The notes: generated by a model not told the origin, from the sequence alone. A stretch of 64,000 bases of DNA from Rosa chinensis (GCF_002994745.2 NC_037091.1:54173612-54237611); one strand, 5' to 3'. Counted from the stretch's first letter, positions 1 to 12,625 are shown. Translations and numbers: made by a program.

Positions 1-1
1 G

Positions 2-2020
2 AGGCTCGATCTCGTACTCGTTGTCGCCGCTAGGCGCCTCTGCCAATACTTTCAAGCTCACACAATTCATGTCTTAACAAACCAACCGCTGAGGCAAATA
101 ATACAGAACCTCAAGCACTCTGGGTGCCTTAGCAAGTGGGCCATCCAGCTCAGCGAGTTTGATATTGACTACAAGCTAAGGATTGCCATGAAAGGCCAGG
201 TAATGGCAGATTTTATCGCTGAACTCACCGAGTTTCAGGATGAACCCAACCTAGGGGCACAAGAGGCCAACACAGAAATGGTAACCGCTAGGGAACCAGC
301 CCCCCAGCAGCAGTCAGACTGGAACCTCCGCGTAGACGGCTCCGCCTGTGCCAAGGCCTGCGGCGCCAGAGTCATCTTGAAGGGACCAGGGGGACTAAAC
401 GTGGAATACACATTAAAATTCAATTTCAAAGCCTCAAACAACATGGCGGAGTACGAAGCGCTCATTGCCGGCTTACTCCTCGCCATCGATTCAGGAGCTG
501 ACAGTGTCAACATATTTAGCGACTCTCAACTAGTCGTTAACCAGGTCAACGACAGCTTCCAAGCTAAAGACCAGCAGTTAGCGGCATACTTGGGGTACAT
601 CAAGACACTACTCAAAAAATTCAAATTTCACACGATCACACAGATTTCCAGGGAAAAGAACGCCAAGGCTGATTCACTGGCAAGACTAGCAACCGCTCAA
701 CCACACCAAAGTCCAGTGGACACAAGGGTGGAGTGCCTTGATAAGCTAAGCATCAGCAAAACCCTGGCGGAAATCTTCAATATTGAGGTCAATCCCAGCT
801 GGATGGATGAAATCATAGAGTATAAGCGTAATGGAACACTACCCACCGACAAGGTCGAAGCACGGCAGCTTAAGCGGAGGGCAACCCGTTATAACATCCA
901 GAATGGCAAGCTTTACCGCCAAGGGTTCACCCATCCCAACCTCTGGTGTCTGACCCCAGAAGAGGGAAAGGCAGTTCTGGCAATGATACACGGTGGGGAA
1001 TGTGGAAACCACTCGGGCGCTAGGTCTTTGGCCAATCGCACAATGCGACAAGGTTACTTTTGGCCCACGCTCAGCGACGACGCCAGGAAGGTCTCCAGGT
1101 CCTGCCACAAGTGTCAACAATACGCTGACCTTCCTCATGCCCCGGCGGAGCCCCTGTCGATCATAATTGGCCTATGGATCCACTCCATGTGGGGCCTGAA
1201 CTTGATTGGAAAACTCCGAAACGCCAAAGGCCAATTCAAGTACATCATCGTCGCCATCGACTACAACAGTAAATGGATAGAGGCGGAGCCGCTAAAGGCT
1301 ATAACTACCGCCAAGGTAAGCCAATTCCTCTGGAAGAACATCTACTGCCGCTGCGGCGTCCCCCATACAATCATCACAGACAACGGCACACAGTTCAACA
1401 ACAAGGAACTCATATCTTTCACCGCCAACCTGGGCACCAAGTTGAGTTTTGCATCTGTCGCTCACCCCCAATCCAACAGCCAAGTCGAAGCAGCAAACAA
1501 GATAATCAAGAAGCTGCTAAAAAAGAAGCTCGACGACGCCAAGGGATTATGGGCGGAGAAACTCCCAGAAGTACTTTGGGCCATCAGGACTACCCCTACT
1601 CCCGCCACTAGTAAAACACCATCCTGCATGATGTTTGGCACTGAAGCCGTCCTACCAGTTGAGGTCACCCAACCTACTGCTAGGGTCGAGGGCACTGCTC
1701 TGAGACCAACAGTGAAGGCATCAACCTCAACAAGGACCTCCTCGAATAAGGACGCCACAAGGCCCATTTGCACAACTTGCAAAACAAACAGCGGGTATCA
1801 CGTTTCTACAACGCCAGAGTCAAAGCCCACAACCTCCAACTGGGGGACTGGGTAATGAAGGAAGTCATTCCACCGCCAACGGCACTCCGCCCAACTTGGG
1901 AAGGACCGTAAAAAATAGTAGAAGTCGTTAGCCCCGGCACCTTCTTCTTAATGGACAAGGATGGCGTCACAACGACCCACCCTTGGAATACGGAGCATCT
2001 TCGGTATTACTACAAATAGT
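2..2020 (+). pseudogene. gypsy pol: RNase H and integrase, decayed
   Basis: The frame is open from base 2 to 1855. The part before the Met at 188 still reads as the reverse transcriptase/RNase H connection. Counting from that Met, RNase H keeps its acidic residues D50, E88, D112 and D162. Integrase keeps the zinc-binding H268, H275, C306 and C309. In the catalytic core D398 and E434 are present with the usual 35-residue spacing, but the first Asp of the triad is Asn338 (codon AAC at 1199-1201). After about 1690 the family-like C-terminus continues in another frame to about 2020 and contains a TAA at about 1910. The product would encode no functional integrase. Type and order are clear; the exact frameshift site is approximate. 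Confidence 0.85.
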
Positions 2021-2443
2021 CATGCCGCTACCCAAGAGCATCTTGACTTAGCTAAATTTTTGTTCAATATTTAGCTAAGGGAAGCTACCCAACAGGTACA
2101 ACCCCTCTTTTGTAAACTCTGACCTATCAGCTATCAATGAAACGAAGAATTATTCAAACCATTGTCTTCAAGTCCAAGCACAAGAGTTAACTAGCAACGC
2201 CAACAATATTCGGCGGACCACGTCCGCTACATCTTGCACTTGGAACAATTTTAATTCCTTTAATGTTTCGTTGATTAGTAAAAGCACAAGTCAAAACTCT
2301 AGCGGTAAAACAACAGTCATCTAAATGAATCCCACACTTCGAATATTTCAAAAGCAAAATTCTTCGTATATTCAGGGTCGGGACTCCCCACCCAAAAGTA
2401 GTCACATTACAAAAATAAACAAGCCTCAGCGGCATTACAAAAG
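2021..2443. other. Non-coding spacer of gypsy element A
   Basis: Lies between the pol C-terminus and the antisense ORF. No coding signal was seen on either strand. It contains a perfect 10-bp inverted repeat (TTAGCTAAAT at 2048-2057 and its complement at 2069-2078) that could form a hairpin with an 11-base loop. The role of the hairpin is unknown. Confidence 0.5.
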
Positions 2444-4164
2444 CTAATTCTCAGGAGCAGCGGCAACCTCTTCACCCTCCAGCGGTAGGGGTGGCCCAGC
2501 CAGGTGGCTCGTCTGATTAGATCCAAGAGCGGTAGGGCTCAGCGTCACCATGGTGCCATCTGCTCGGGTATTGGCGGCCATGAAGTTTGCACGGGAGATG
2601 TCGGATTGAGTGGGAGGTGGAGTCTGCTGAGAATAGTCCGCCGAACGCTCACCACTCTCTCCGCTACCTGAGCTGGCACCCCCAGCTCGGGTAGGAACCA
2701 CACTGCTTGCGGGCTCCAGTTGACCAGATGATCTGGCGGGTTGGGACGCTTTCACCCAGTCGATGGCGCCCTTCTGCTTCAGCATGTCCAAGTTGGCGGC
2801 AGCACCAACCTTCTCCGCCTCCATCATGGCTCGCTTATATTCCGCAGATTGTTTAAACGCCTCCACGGCTGCAGCCTCAGAGCGGCTCTTCTTAGCCTCC
2901 AACCGGGCAACCTCGCCCTCCAACCTTTTCACCTCCGTAGATTTTGCGGCAGACTCCCGCTGAAGAATCTCAATTTTCTTGGCCTTTGCCGCCACTTGAT
3001 CCTTCAGCAGAGCTATGTCCTGCTCTAGTTTGGAGATGTGGTATTTCCGCTCGAGGTCCCTCTCAATGGCCACATTCAGTTTACCGTGGGCATCCATAGC
3101 GTCGCACTCTGCCTTGGTCAGGCGCCGCTCCACATCCGCCAGCTTATCTTTGGTCTCCTACAGCTCCCTCTGGAGACCTTCGATTTCCTCCTTCAGTTGC
3201 CGCTCAACTTCGGGTTGGCGTGACACCGCCAAGAACAACTCATGGAGCCCCACTGACAGATGCCCGAAGGCTGAGCTAAAGGCCGATTGTTGGACGGCCG
3301 TCGGACGCATGATCCCATCCAGCCCGCCGAACCCGAGCCTTTCGCAGAGGTGGAAGAGAAACTCCCACTCAGGGTCGGTCAGGAATTCAGCATATGCGCC
3401 AAAGAGTCCAGACCGCTCGCTTGTTCCTCTCCAACAGCAGCCACAGTCACCGTCGGCGGGGCCTGCTTTGCCCTCTTCTGCTTGCGGGCCCCAATGGTCT
3501 CTGCCTCGTTTTCCTCTTCTTAATCGACTTCATTTTGTCACCGGTTCTTCTGAAGAACCGCCCGAGTGGTACCAGTGGCGACAGGCCTCAATTGCATCTG
3601 CGGCTCCAGCCCCGCAATAGTCACTGGTTCCTTGGAGGGCACCACCCTCTCTTTCTGGGTCCCACATCGGGTGGCGGGCGCTCTTGGGGCGGTACCACCT
3701 CCCGCCTAAACAACGAACGAACCGTCGGCGCCGAGATGTGAGTGGTGCGGCATCGGCAGCACCACTGGGACTTCGGACGTGCTTACCGCCAATGTTTGCG
3801 GATCGACCATCTTCTGCTGATCCGCCAGCCCAGTGGCGTACATGTTCTCCAGAAAGTCATTAATCTTTGCGCAGTCCATCGCTTTGGCAAACGCGTCACG
3901 GCTCGCTTTGTTACCCGGCGGAGAATCTACACGGAAGGCAACAGGTTAGCCTGGGGAGAACTGAACCAAGGCACAGATCAACGGAAGTTACTTACCAAGG
4001 GCGCGAGTCAACTGTTGATCGACCAACAGCTCCTAACCGGTGAGAAAACGGAGGTCGAGCAGGTTACGATTCCACCAACAACCTCTAATCCTCGCCACGC
4101 GACACTCTGCCTCGCGCGTCAAGTTATAATGCAAGCCCGCTGTAAAAAAAAAAAAAAGGATTAG
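2444..4164 (-). pseudogene. Degenerate antisense ORF of the gypsy element (Transposase_28-like)
   Basis: On the minus strand an open 229-codon stretch (3133 to 2444) encodes a long, Lys/Glu/Ala-rich coiled coil followed by a Ser/Pro-rich tail. Upstream, the frame continues through a TAG at about 3160 into further family-like sequence. More similar segments are scattered up to 4164, broken by stops and frame changes. A coiled-coil antisense ORF between pol and the LTR matches what is known as the aORF of Tat-lineage elements, sometimes carrying the Pfam domain called putative gypsy-type transposon (Transposase_28). The domain assignment is by layout and general resemblance only. Its function is unknown even where intact. 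Confidence 0.6.
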
Positions 4165-4229
4165 CAGAGTACAAAAACATATCATACAAGCAAAACCGGC
4201 AACTTCGATCAGCGGAAGCTAACACCAAC

Positions 4230-5329
4230 CTAGGATAGGTTGGAACTCCGACTTAATCCTGAATGTCGGCGCCCCCTCATTTGACCCCTCTTGGTATTCC
4301 CACCCCGCCGTGGCGCCAATCCTGAAGGTAGACGCCAATCCACGTCAATAGGATCTAAGACAGCCACCGTTGAGTCATCAGGTGGGTCAGGCCGCGCAAG
4401 CCACGAAGGCAGCGTGCGTCGCTCAACCTTGAGAATTCTCTCGCGAACTCCATATTTCAAGGTAATGCCTGTAGTCAGCTGAGCGAGTTCATTTGCAGCA
4501 AAGTTGCGCTCACGAGGAATATGTTCCAAGTCCACGTCATCAAATTGGACCAAAAGATCAAGAGCGCGCTTAAGATATGGGGCGAGTAAATAGCTGACGC
4601 ACCTGAACTTCTAGCGAAGCTGGTTGACCACTAGCAAAGAGTTGTCGCGTACCTGGATGTCTCTGACCCTGAGTTCCAGCAACACTTCGAGGCCTATAAT
4701 GAGGGCCTCATATTCTGCCTGGTTATTAGTGTACCGGAACTCCAACTGGAAAGAATATGAAAAACGATCGCCTGCTGGGTTTTCCAGAACAACCCCTGCC
4801 CCTGCTAGTGTATCGGTGCGCGAACCATCGAAATATAATGCCCAGGGTTGCAGTGAGACAGTGGCTTGATATAGCGCGGCGTACTCCAGTAACCACGCTA
4901 AATCCAGGCGATCTATAGTTTCAACGGCGACCTCTAAATCTCTCATTGCGGGGACATCCATCATAGGGTGTGGTATGCAAGAAAATCTGCAATGGCCTGC
5001 CCTTTTACTGTCTTTTGGGGGACATACTGTAGCGAGAATTCTGATAAGACGAGCACCCACTTGCCAATACGACCTCTCAAGATAGGTCGCGATAGCATAT
5101 ACTTGACTAGATCGGTTTGACCAATAATGCAAGTAGTAAAGGACAACATGTAATGTCGCAACTTGCACGCTGAGAAGTATAATATAAGACACAGCTTTTC
5201 CATTGGAGTGTACCTTGTTTCGCAATTTGTGAGTGTCCTACTGAGGTAAAAGATGGCATGCTCTACGCCCTCTTCATCATCCTGAGCGAGTAGGCTGCCA
5301 ATGGAAGCCTCAGCTGTTGAAATATACAA
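4230..5329 (-). pseudogene. gypsy B RNase H and thumb/connection fragments
   Basis: Three overlapping minus-strand frames (5329-4961, 5225-4611, 4553-4230) read as consecutive parts of the RT connection and RNase H region. They include the YFDGS motif with the first acidic residue, an AEYEAL-like motif with the catalytic Glu, and the tail with its PRERN...A.ELA motif. A TAG at about 4612 and frame changes break it. No integrase follows. Confidence 0.8.
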
Positions 5330-6645
5330 CTTTAATGGAAATCCATCTCTGGGAGGAACAGGCGCTGGCGGGCTCGCCAGATAGGCCTTGATTTTGTCAA
5401 AAGCCTCTTAATGTTTAGGTTCCCACACAAACTCATTTTGTCCCTGCAACTTTAGTAGTGGAGAAAAGAGCTGGATTTTACCTGCGGAGTTAGAGATGAA
5501 TCATTGCAAGAAGTTAATCTTACCCAGCAGTCGCTGCAATTCTTTCTTCGTTCGCGGGGGAGATGCGTTGATAACCGCGTTTGCCTTATCCTCAGGGACC
5601 TCGATACCCCTTTGATGGACAATGAATCCCAAGAAATCGCCTGCCTGAACCCCAAAGACGCACTTAACGGGGTTCATCTTGAGCTTGTGTAGTCGCATGC
5701 GCTCAAAGACCTTTCTGAGATTTGTCATATGATCCCCTCGCTTCCTAGATTTCACGACCACGTCATCAATGTAGACCTCTAAGATCTTCCCCAGTATGTC
5801 ATGGAAGATCATGTTCATGGCCCTCTGATACATGGCCCTAGCGTTCTTCAGTCCAAAAGGCATGACCATATATTTAAAAATGCCCGCGAATCCCGGGCAG
5901 CGGAATGCGGTCTTGTGTCTGTCCTCCTCCGCGACCGGAATCTGGTGGTACCCTGCAGTTCCATCCATGAAGGACAACAACTCATGTCCTGCTACTGCAT
6001 CTACCAACATATCCACGACCGGCATGGGGTAGATGTCTTTAGGTGTAGCAATATTAAGGTCTCTATAATCCACGCAGACCCTCATCATGCCATTCTTTTT
6101 GCGAACAGGCACTATATTGGACTGCCACTAATTGTACTTGGCTACCCTGATAATGCCTGACTTGGGCATTTTTTCAACTTCCTTTTGACTAGAACTTGGG
6201 TCTCAAAGTTCATTCTTCGCAGCTCTTGCTTCATAGGCCTCTTGTCGGAGAGTGTTGGCAACTGATGGCATACCAAGTCTGGTGACAGGCCGGGCATATC
6301 TTCGTATTTTTCCCCGAAGCAATCCTTGTATTCCAGCAATAAGTCGATGAGCCCCTGTCTCTCGCTAGGTTCTAAGTAAGCGCTGATAGCCACTTCCATA
6401 GGCTCTTCAGTTGTTCCCAGATTGACCTTTTCAGTAGGGTCCCTGACCTTCGGAGGTGTATCGTCTAAAGCTGCTGGAGCAAGCTGAATCTCTTCTTCTT
6501 CCTCTTCTTGGTCATTGAACTCTTCATTAACAATCTCTAAGGTCGTAAATCGATCATAGGCCTCTTTTTCCATCAAGTACGAGGATAACCTTTCGTACAA
6601 AGAATGGAAGGCCTCTATCCCTTCCTCTAGAAGGTCGTAATCCAT
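5330..6645 (-). pseudogene. gypsy B reverse transcriptase
   Basis: The 203-codon frame at 6112-5501 contains the RT fingers and palm, with CVDYRDLN and FMDGTAGYHQI motifs, MPFGLKNA, and the active-site YIDD near 5780. The frame at 6645-6142 supplies the segment before it, with an acidic stretch and a YEDMPGLSPDLV-like motif. The two are separated by a stop/frame change near 6130. After 5501 the thumb is broken again. RT would copy element RNA into cDNA; this copy cannot make a full-length enzyme. Confidence 0.85.
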
Positions 6646-7553
6646 TAATTACTGAAAGTATTGGGCACAGTGTGGCCGGGCCTTTCCAGGTCCTCCTTTG
6701 AGAGCGTGAGCCCCCACTGTGCTAATTCAGAGGCCGTCACCCCCGTGGGGCGGCCCTTATTGTCGATGCCACTGACCTGCAATAGAGTGATTGACTCCAA
6801 GTAGTACCTGGCATCTACATAATTCGCGGAAACCGGAAATGGACAAGGATCAGCCTTGATCACCTCAGCCTTATCAGTAACCATGTTCCACATAATCAGT
6901 TCTTGGTGGAGAGTAGACAGAACACAATAGCTCCGGTGAATCCAGTCTCGTCCTAGAATGGCGCTATAGGCTGCGTAACAGTTCGTCACAAAGAAAGCAT
7001 AAACCCCCTCTGCCGGGCCGACTTTGATACGTAGGAAGACTAGGTCTAATGTCTTCTTTATAGTCCCCGCGAAATTCTTAAGCGTGAGGGACGTAGACTG
7101 GATTTTCTCTTTCTTGATTTCAAGCAGCTGCATGGTTCTTGTAGTAACGACATTAACCGCAGCTCCGGTATCGACCATTATCTTGCTAACCTTGGTGCCG
7201 TCGATTTCCGCCGTGATATACAAAGGCCGCATGTGCTGAACTATAGCGGGTGTTAGTCTTGCAAAGCTCATGAAGAACTCTTTGCTACTGGCATCTTCAG
7301 TGTCAAGGATCACTGCCTCTTCTACAAGTGTTGTTGCCGCTGAGGTAATCTGCAAAGGGTGATCATTCCCTTCCTCGGTTTCTGTACACTCCTGCGCGGC
7401 GACTGGTAGAGCATATCTCACGAGGAGTACATAAACCATGTTGCAAGAGGTGTCAACCACTTCTGTATCATCCATGTCGTCTTCCAGGTTAAGCTTAGAT
7501 TCATCAACCGGTATGTCAGTGTTGAACTTCCTAGCCACTAGAGCTACCAACAA
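6645..7553 (-). pseudogene. gypsy B aspartic protease domain
   Basis: An open 302-codon minus-strand frame. It contains a canonical retropepsin-like active site (VDTGAAVNVV) near 7170 and an ILGRDWIH-like motif near 6950. In this lineage the protease is part of the gag-pol polyprotein and cuts it into mature proteins. This segment is itself open and overlaps the RT frame by one base at 6645, but the polyprotein around it is broken. Confidence 0.8.
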
Positions 7554-7554
7554 T

Positions 7555-8694
7555 TCATCCGTGAGGGGCGGCTTTTGTTCTTGTTCGTGTTCTGTTATCG
7601 CCGCGCTGTCTTGGTGGGTCCGACACTGGTTTATCTTCTGGGACCTGCGTAGAGGGCGCGACCACTAGGCTTTGAACTTTCTTAGGTTTGCATTGCAAAG
7701 TATCTGAAGGCTTGTCTTTGCCCCCCAGTCTCTCAAAGACTGAAGATTTGGTCTCAGGTTCCTCGCGACACAACCTGCGCCTTACACGTGGTCGCCTAGT
7801 AGGCGAGCTTTCCTTCCTAGCTGGCAGTGGTATCTTTTCTTTAGTGATCTTGCAGAAAACACTGGGCCTAGAAGCCCCTGACTCTGAACTTACTTGCTTC
7901 TGAAAGCTGTAGGGAGCCACTAAAGGCTTAGCCGCTAGCGCCTCCATCTCCTTTTGATATTGTTCAGGGGATTTGACCAGTTAAGAAGACTTGATCAGTA
8001 CCTGAGCCAGAGCCTCTAGTGTTCGCTTGGCAGCTCCAAACCTGCGCTGTAGCTTCCTCTTCTTGGAAGGGCTGATCTCTACTGCCTTCCCCTTCTTGGA
8101 AGGCGGAATGTATGGCTTGGTCAGGATGTCTTTGTGTTTCTCCCTAGCCTTTCCCTCTCGGCTCTGTTCGGCTACGGCCGCCTTCAATTTCTTGAACAAG
8201 TTGGAATCCTTTGGGGATGGTGGTGATTCCGTCTTGTCCCTTGCTTTTGGACTAGAGGGTTGATAATTTCGTGATGGCGAAGCTCACTTGATTGGCGGGA
8301 AAGAGCCAAAACGAAATGTCTGTTCAACCTCTTCATGGGAGACTTGGATGCCACATTCCTCCTTGCATCGCGAGCATAAGACCACTGGCTTAGCCTCGCT
8401 GACAGGTCTGGCCTTCTTCTTTGCTGGGACCTCATCCTTATCTTCTTCTAGACCCTTCGTAGTTAGGTCCAGGGTTGGTTTCCTCTGGTTCTTTTTGGTC
8501 CAATTCACATCGACCATATTGACCCGGGTGTTAGGAAAAGGGTTCAGGTCTACTAGTGCTGCCGGGGTCGCCGGAGCTTCCACCTGCAAACTACCATTAT
8601 TAAGCCATACCTGAATCTGATCCTTCAGCTTCACACAGTCAGCTGTGTTATGATTCCATAAGTTGTGGAATTTGCAGTACTTTTTTCCTTTCAA
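7555..8694 (-). pseudogene. gypsy B gag C-terminus / gag-protease linker
   Basis: Several minus-strand frames (8694-8284, 8435-8184, 8199-7981, 7947-7555) read in succession as a Lys/Arg/Ser-rich region. The start of the first carries a Cys/His cluster (YCKFHNLWNHNTADC) of the kind found after the gag core in gypsy elements of this sort. Frame changes near 8284, 8190 and 7960 show decay. Confidence 0.65.
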
Positions 8695-8703
8695 CTGATC
8701 TGG

Positions 8704-9671
8704 TCAAGGGAATGGTCCAAAATCTGTCTTCACCATCTTCGCGGCTATCATCTCATCTAAAATCTCATGTGCCTTATTGGCATCATATGTGTATGTCGCG
8801 GACTCAGGTTTGTTGAAGGCTACAGATTTGAGCTTGACAGGCTCCTTGGATATTTTCAACTGCTTGAGGACTGAGTTCTTCCTTCCTGTCAGCTCAAACG
8901 AGGAGACATCATTCTCCTCTTCATCATCTTCATCCTGGAAAACTTCTTCACCTTGATAATAAGGATCATATGTGGTCGGCTGATAACTCAGGGCCGCCAC
9001 TGTACGATGTTTTCCAAGCACGTAGGTACCCTTAGACTCATTCTTTCTAGCGTCGGTTTCTCTGAGGAGATGCTCAAAGCTCCCCACCTCCGTGATAAGC
9101 TCTCCCATTGATTGGATCATGCTGCCATGTTACTTCTTTCGCTGGCGTGGCTCCAAGCCCTTGATTGCCAACTTGACCAGTTCTTTCTCAGGCAATACCA
9201 TACCCAGTTTGGCCTTCTGAATCTGAAAGCGTTGAAGATAAGCAACAGCGAATTCGGTGGCTGTTGGGCCATCTGATTGAGAGAAGCCAAGTCAACCTCA
9301 GGTTCAATAGGCCCGAAAGTTTCTCAGAAGAGCTTTTCCATTGCAGGCCAATCTGCTACTGATCTTGGTCAGAGTTTAGAAAACCATCTGAAAGCAGCTC
9401 CAGAAAGAGAGGTGCCAAAAATCCTGCACTTGAGTATGTCATCATTCTGATACTGGCCGCATTGCACCCTAAAAAAGTAGAAAATATGATATTTTTGTAG
9501 CCTCTAGGAAAGGGCGCGAGCATTATATGCGGTGGGGAAGGCCCCTCATAAACCCCATCAAGGTGGACCCTAGGGTTATCCAACCTAATCATCTCCTCAA
9601 CCTCTTCGCGTCTGACATACTCTAGGCCAGGAGGAGGAGGTATCGCCATAGTCTGGCGAGCAGTTTGCAGG
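8704..9671 (-). pseudogene. gypsy B gag core, downstream part
   Basis: Frames 9649-9356 and 9120-8704 read as a retrotransposon gag core; the stretch between them has stops (for example near 9330 and 9130). The sequence begins directly at the left side of the solo LTR insertion. If the LTR and one copy of the GGTAT duplication are removed, this frame is in register with the gag frame at 12626-12919. Confidence 0.7.
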
Positions 9672-9676
9672 GGTAT

Positions 9677-12620
9677 TGTAGACCCCCGTACTTTTTATTG
9701 TTTATTTTAATTTATCGTATAATGTATGAAATTACGTATTCGTAAGGTACACAAGTATTCGCGCTTAGGTTAAAACTTTTAGGCCATTTAAAGGATTAAG
9801 AAATTAGAGAAAATCCAATTTGGGTCTAGAAAAGTATTTTTAAAGTATCGAGGCTTAGGACAAGCCCGGAAAATTTTCCCGAAAGGATTCGGTGAAGTAT
9901 CGGAGAAATAAGGATGTTTGAAGAGGTAATTTTCGGAGTGGGCTTAAGGAAAATTTAGAGGAAAATGAAATAGGAGCAGCCCAAGCCCATTGGCCCAAAA
10001 GGAGGGGCAGATTCAACTTTTCACAATTAAATTTGGGAGAGGTATTTAAGGAACACATTCTCCAAACCCTAGCCTCAACCCACCTCATTTTTCATTTCAG
10101 CTTTCTCTCTCTACCCGAGAGCTTCTCTCTCCTCATTCTCAACGGAAATCGCCGCCGCCTAGTCGGAATCCCAATCCTCACCAAAATTTCCAGATTTTCT
10201 CCTCTTCCTCCCCTCTTTCCATTTCTCCAACCAAAATCAAGAAATTTGGCCATTCAATCCTCCAAAAACCTAAGAACCCGAAGCTAATTTGGGGGTTTTT
10301 GTGATTTCTTCTTTCCAAGCTTAAATCAAGGTAATATCCATCCTAATCTAGCCTCTATTCCTTCGATCTATACATCTTTCATATCAAATTCGAGTTTTTG
10401 ATTTCCATTTTGATTTTTGGTGCATGAACCCGATTTCTCCTTAAACCATAAAGCTAGGCTACGGGTTTGGCAATGATTTTTGGTAAGGATCTATACATGC
10501 AACCTTGTTTTCGAGTTTTTGGTTGAGATGATGATGTTGGACGGATTTGTAGGTGAAGAAGGCCAAGGAGAAGGAATAGGCCGTGATTTTTGAAGAAGAA
10601 AGGGTAAGGAATGGGTTTTGGACAAACCCTAGAATTTTTGGAATTTATTTGGTTGATTTTGATTTTGTTGAGCCATTGTTGTTGTTGGGAAAATTGTGAA
10701 AATTAGATCTTTGAGAAGAGTTTAATCAGTAGGATTTTATTAGCCTAATATTCATAGTGTTGGAATTTTGTTGTTGAAGATTTGGTGATTGTTGTTGTGT
10801 AGTTTTGGCCAAAAGAAAAAGAAAAGGAAGAAGAAAAGAAATGGATTTATTTTTGGAAGAAAAGGGAAATAAAGAAAATGGTAAAAGTTGGATTAAATGA
10901 GTTTTTACTGTGGTAAAGTGGTAAAAAGTGAAGAAGGTGAAAGTAAAGGTAAATTCGGTAAAAAAGGAGGTAAAAGGTAAAAGTGAAAGTGTGGAGGTAA
11001 AAGTCATGGTAAAAGTGAAAAGGTGAAAAATGAGAAGTAAATGGGTAAAAGTAAAAGTAAAACTTTATTTATAATTATTTACTTATTTGTTTTTAATAAA
11101 TAAGAATTATTTACTTATTTATTTTTAATAAATAAGAAATAATAGTAAATAAAGGATTACTCGGTCAAAAGTCATAAGTCAAAGTCAAAAGTCAAAAGTC
11201 AACTCCGAGAGTTGACCAATGTTGACCGACCTCGTAAAACGTGAGGATCGACTCAACTTTGGTCGCTCGGATTGGCGAAAGTTTAGTGGAGTGATAAGGA
11301 CGTTTTCCTTTTTAAGAAATAAGTTACTTTCCCAAATTGGTAAAGGTTAAAAGAAATAATTAATGGCCTCATTGAAATAAAAAAGATTTAGTGTGCGCGG
11401 TTACTTTAAGTTGATCATGATGTTTACTTGGATAATTACTTACAAACTAAGTAATGGTTCAGAAAACACGATCGTTAAGGAAGCTTAAGCGGAAAGCATC
11501 AGAGTGTGGAGTACGCCAGCATTTTCTAAGTAGGGTGAGTTGTCCCTTCCTTGTTAGAGGCTTTTCGATATATGTGGAATGCTCTAGTATAATATTATGT
11601 TGCCTGCAACTATGTTTTTGGTTGTTCATTAGTCGATGCCTCGTGATAACTATGTTTTCATAACTGATGATTGTTGATTGCGAAAACCGAGGCTAGACTT
11701 GCATGTTGAGATACTGTACCCTTTGTATGTTTGTGTTTGTGACCTAAAAGTGAATGGGACCTAGATGCGTAGATTCCTAGGGATCCCACGGTGTCGATAA
11801 CCGTGAACCTCCAGAGGGGGCTGTGCTCCTATGTTTGTCGAGGAAAGGTGAGTACAGACAGTGAACTAGTCATAGGAGACTCAGAGCCAGGAAATGGACA
11901 CTTTCGCTACTTGTAGCCATAAAGACTATAGAGTAGTTGGCCGGTTATCGAAGGATAACGAACCAGGTCGGTCACCGATTTATTTTAGTTTAGCCGACAG
12001 GTAAGTATCTCGGAGCTCCAAGTTATGTGAAGCATGCTGCATATGATTTCCTGAAACGAAACAATTGTGATTATTTTTGTTTGCATATGTTTTACTAGAT
12101 TTACAAATGCGCGCAACCTATATTCTAGTAGCTATGTTTTACCTATAGTTTTCAAACCTAACTAAGGTTGGGTCGACCCCTATTGGGCAAGCGAGGACGA
12201 AATGCTCACCCCTACATTTCAGGTTAAAACGAGGTCATTCCGGACGATTTGGATTAGAAGTGGGTCGTTGGCCGAGTCCGTGTGTTGCTGCTCCTGTTGC
12301 TTGAAGTTCTTCCCTTTGGTACTCCATTAATTTACTCGTTTTTCATTCCATGTTGAACTCTGTGAGGTCCGCCTACCTGGGAGCGCGCCTCACCCCTTTG
12401 TTTTATTGTTATTGTTGAACTCCTTTCATTTCAGTTATGATGTAAGCCCTAAGGTGCCACAGTGCACTTGCCCACTTTATTTTTAAGCATTTCCAGACTT
12501 GTTAATTTGAGTATTGGATTGTTGATTTAAAGTCCTTTCTTAAAAGTTTTTTCTTGGTCTCCTATTTTCTAAAAATTGCATTTTCAAAAAGGCCTTGTAG
12601 TATTAAGTTGGTAGGTCTAC
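9677..12620 (+). mobile_element. Solo LTR (2944 bp) inserted in gypsy B gag
   Basis: Bounded by the 5-bp duplication GGTAT (9672-9676 and 12621-12625). It starts TGTAGACC and ends GGTCTAC, an inverted terminal match that lacks the final A of a perfect TG...CA end. A TATA-like TATTTAAG at about 10039 followed by a CT-rich leader suggests plus orientation. The conserved-looking stretch near 12170-12230, just before an AG-rich block, resembles the end of long Tekay/Del-type LTRs; that assignment is my impression. No gag or pol lies inside, so it is a solo LTR left by recombination. An AT-rich duplicated block (11070-11140) lies within. Confidence 0.85.
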
Positions 12621-12625
12621 GGTAT

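Larger units (their letters stand above)
1..4164 (+). mobile_element. Partial Ty3/gypsy retrotransposon, Tat-like (element A)
   Basis: The 3' part of a gypsy element that continues beyond the left window edge. Plus-strand order is end of reverse transcriptase, RNase H, integrase, a non-coding spacer, then an antisense ORF region. An antisense ORF between pol and the 3' LTR is known from the Tat lineage (Retand-type elements), so the lineage is inferred from layout. I could not find a 3' LTR. The element seems to stop near 4165-4229, where a second gypsy element of opposite orientation begins. It may have inserted into that element, whose missing integrase would then lie left of the window. 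Confidence 0.8.
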
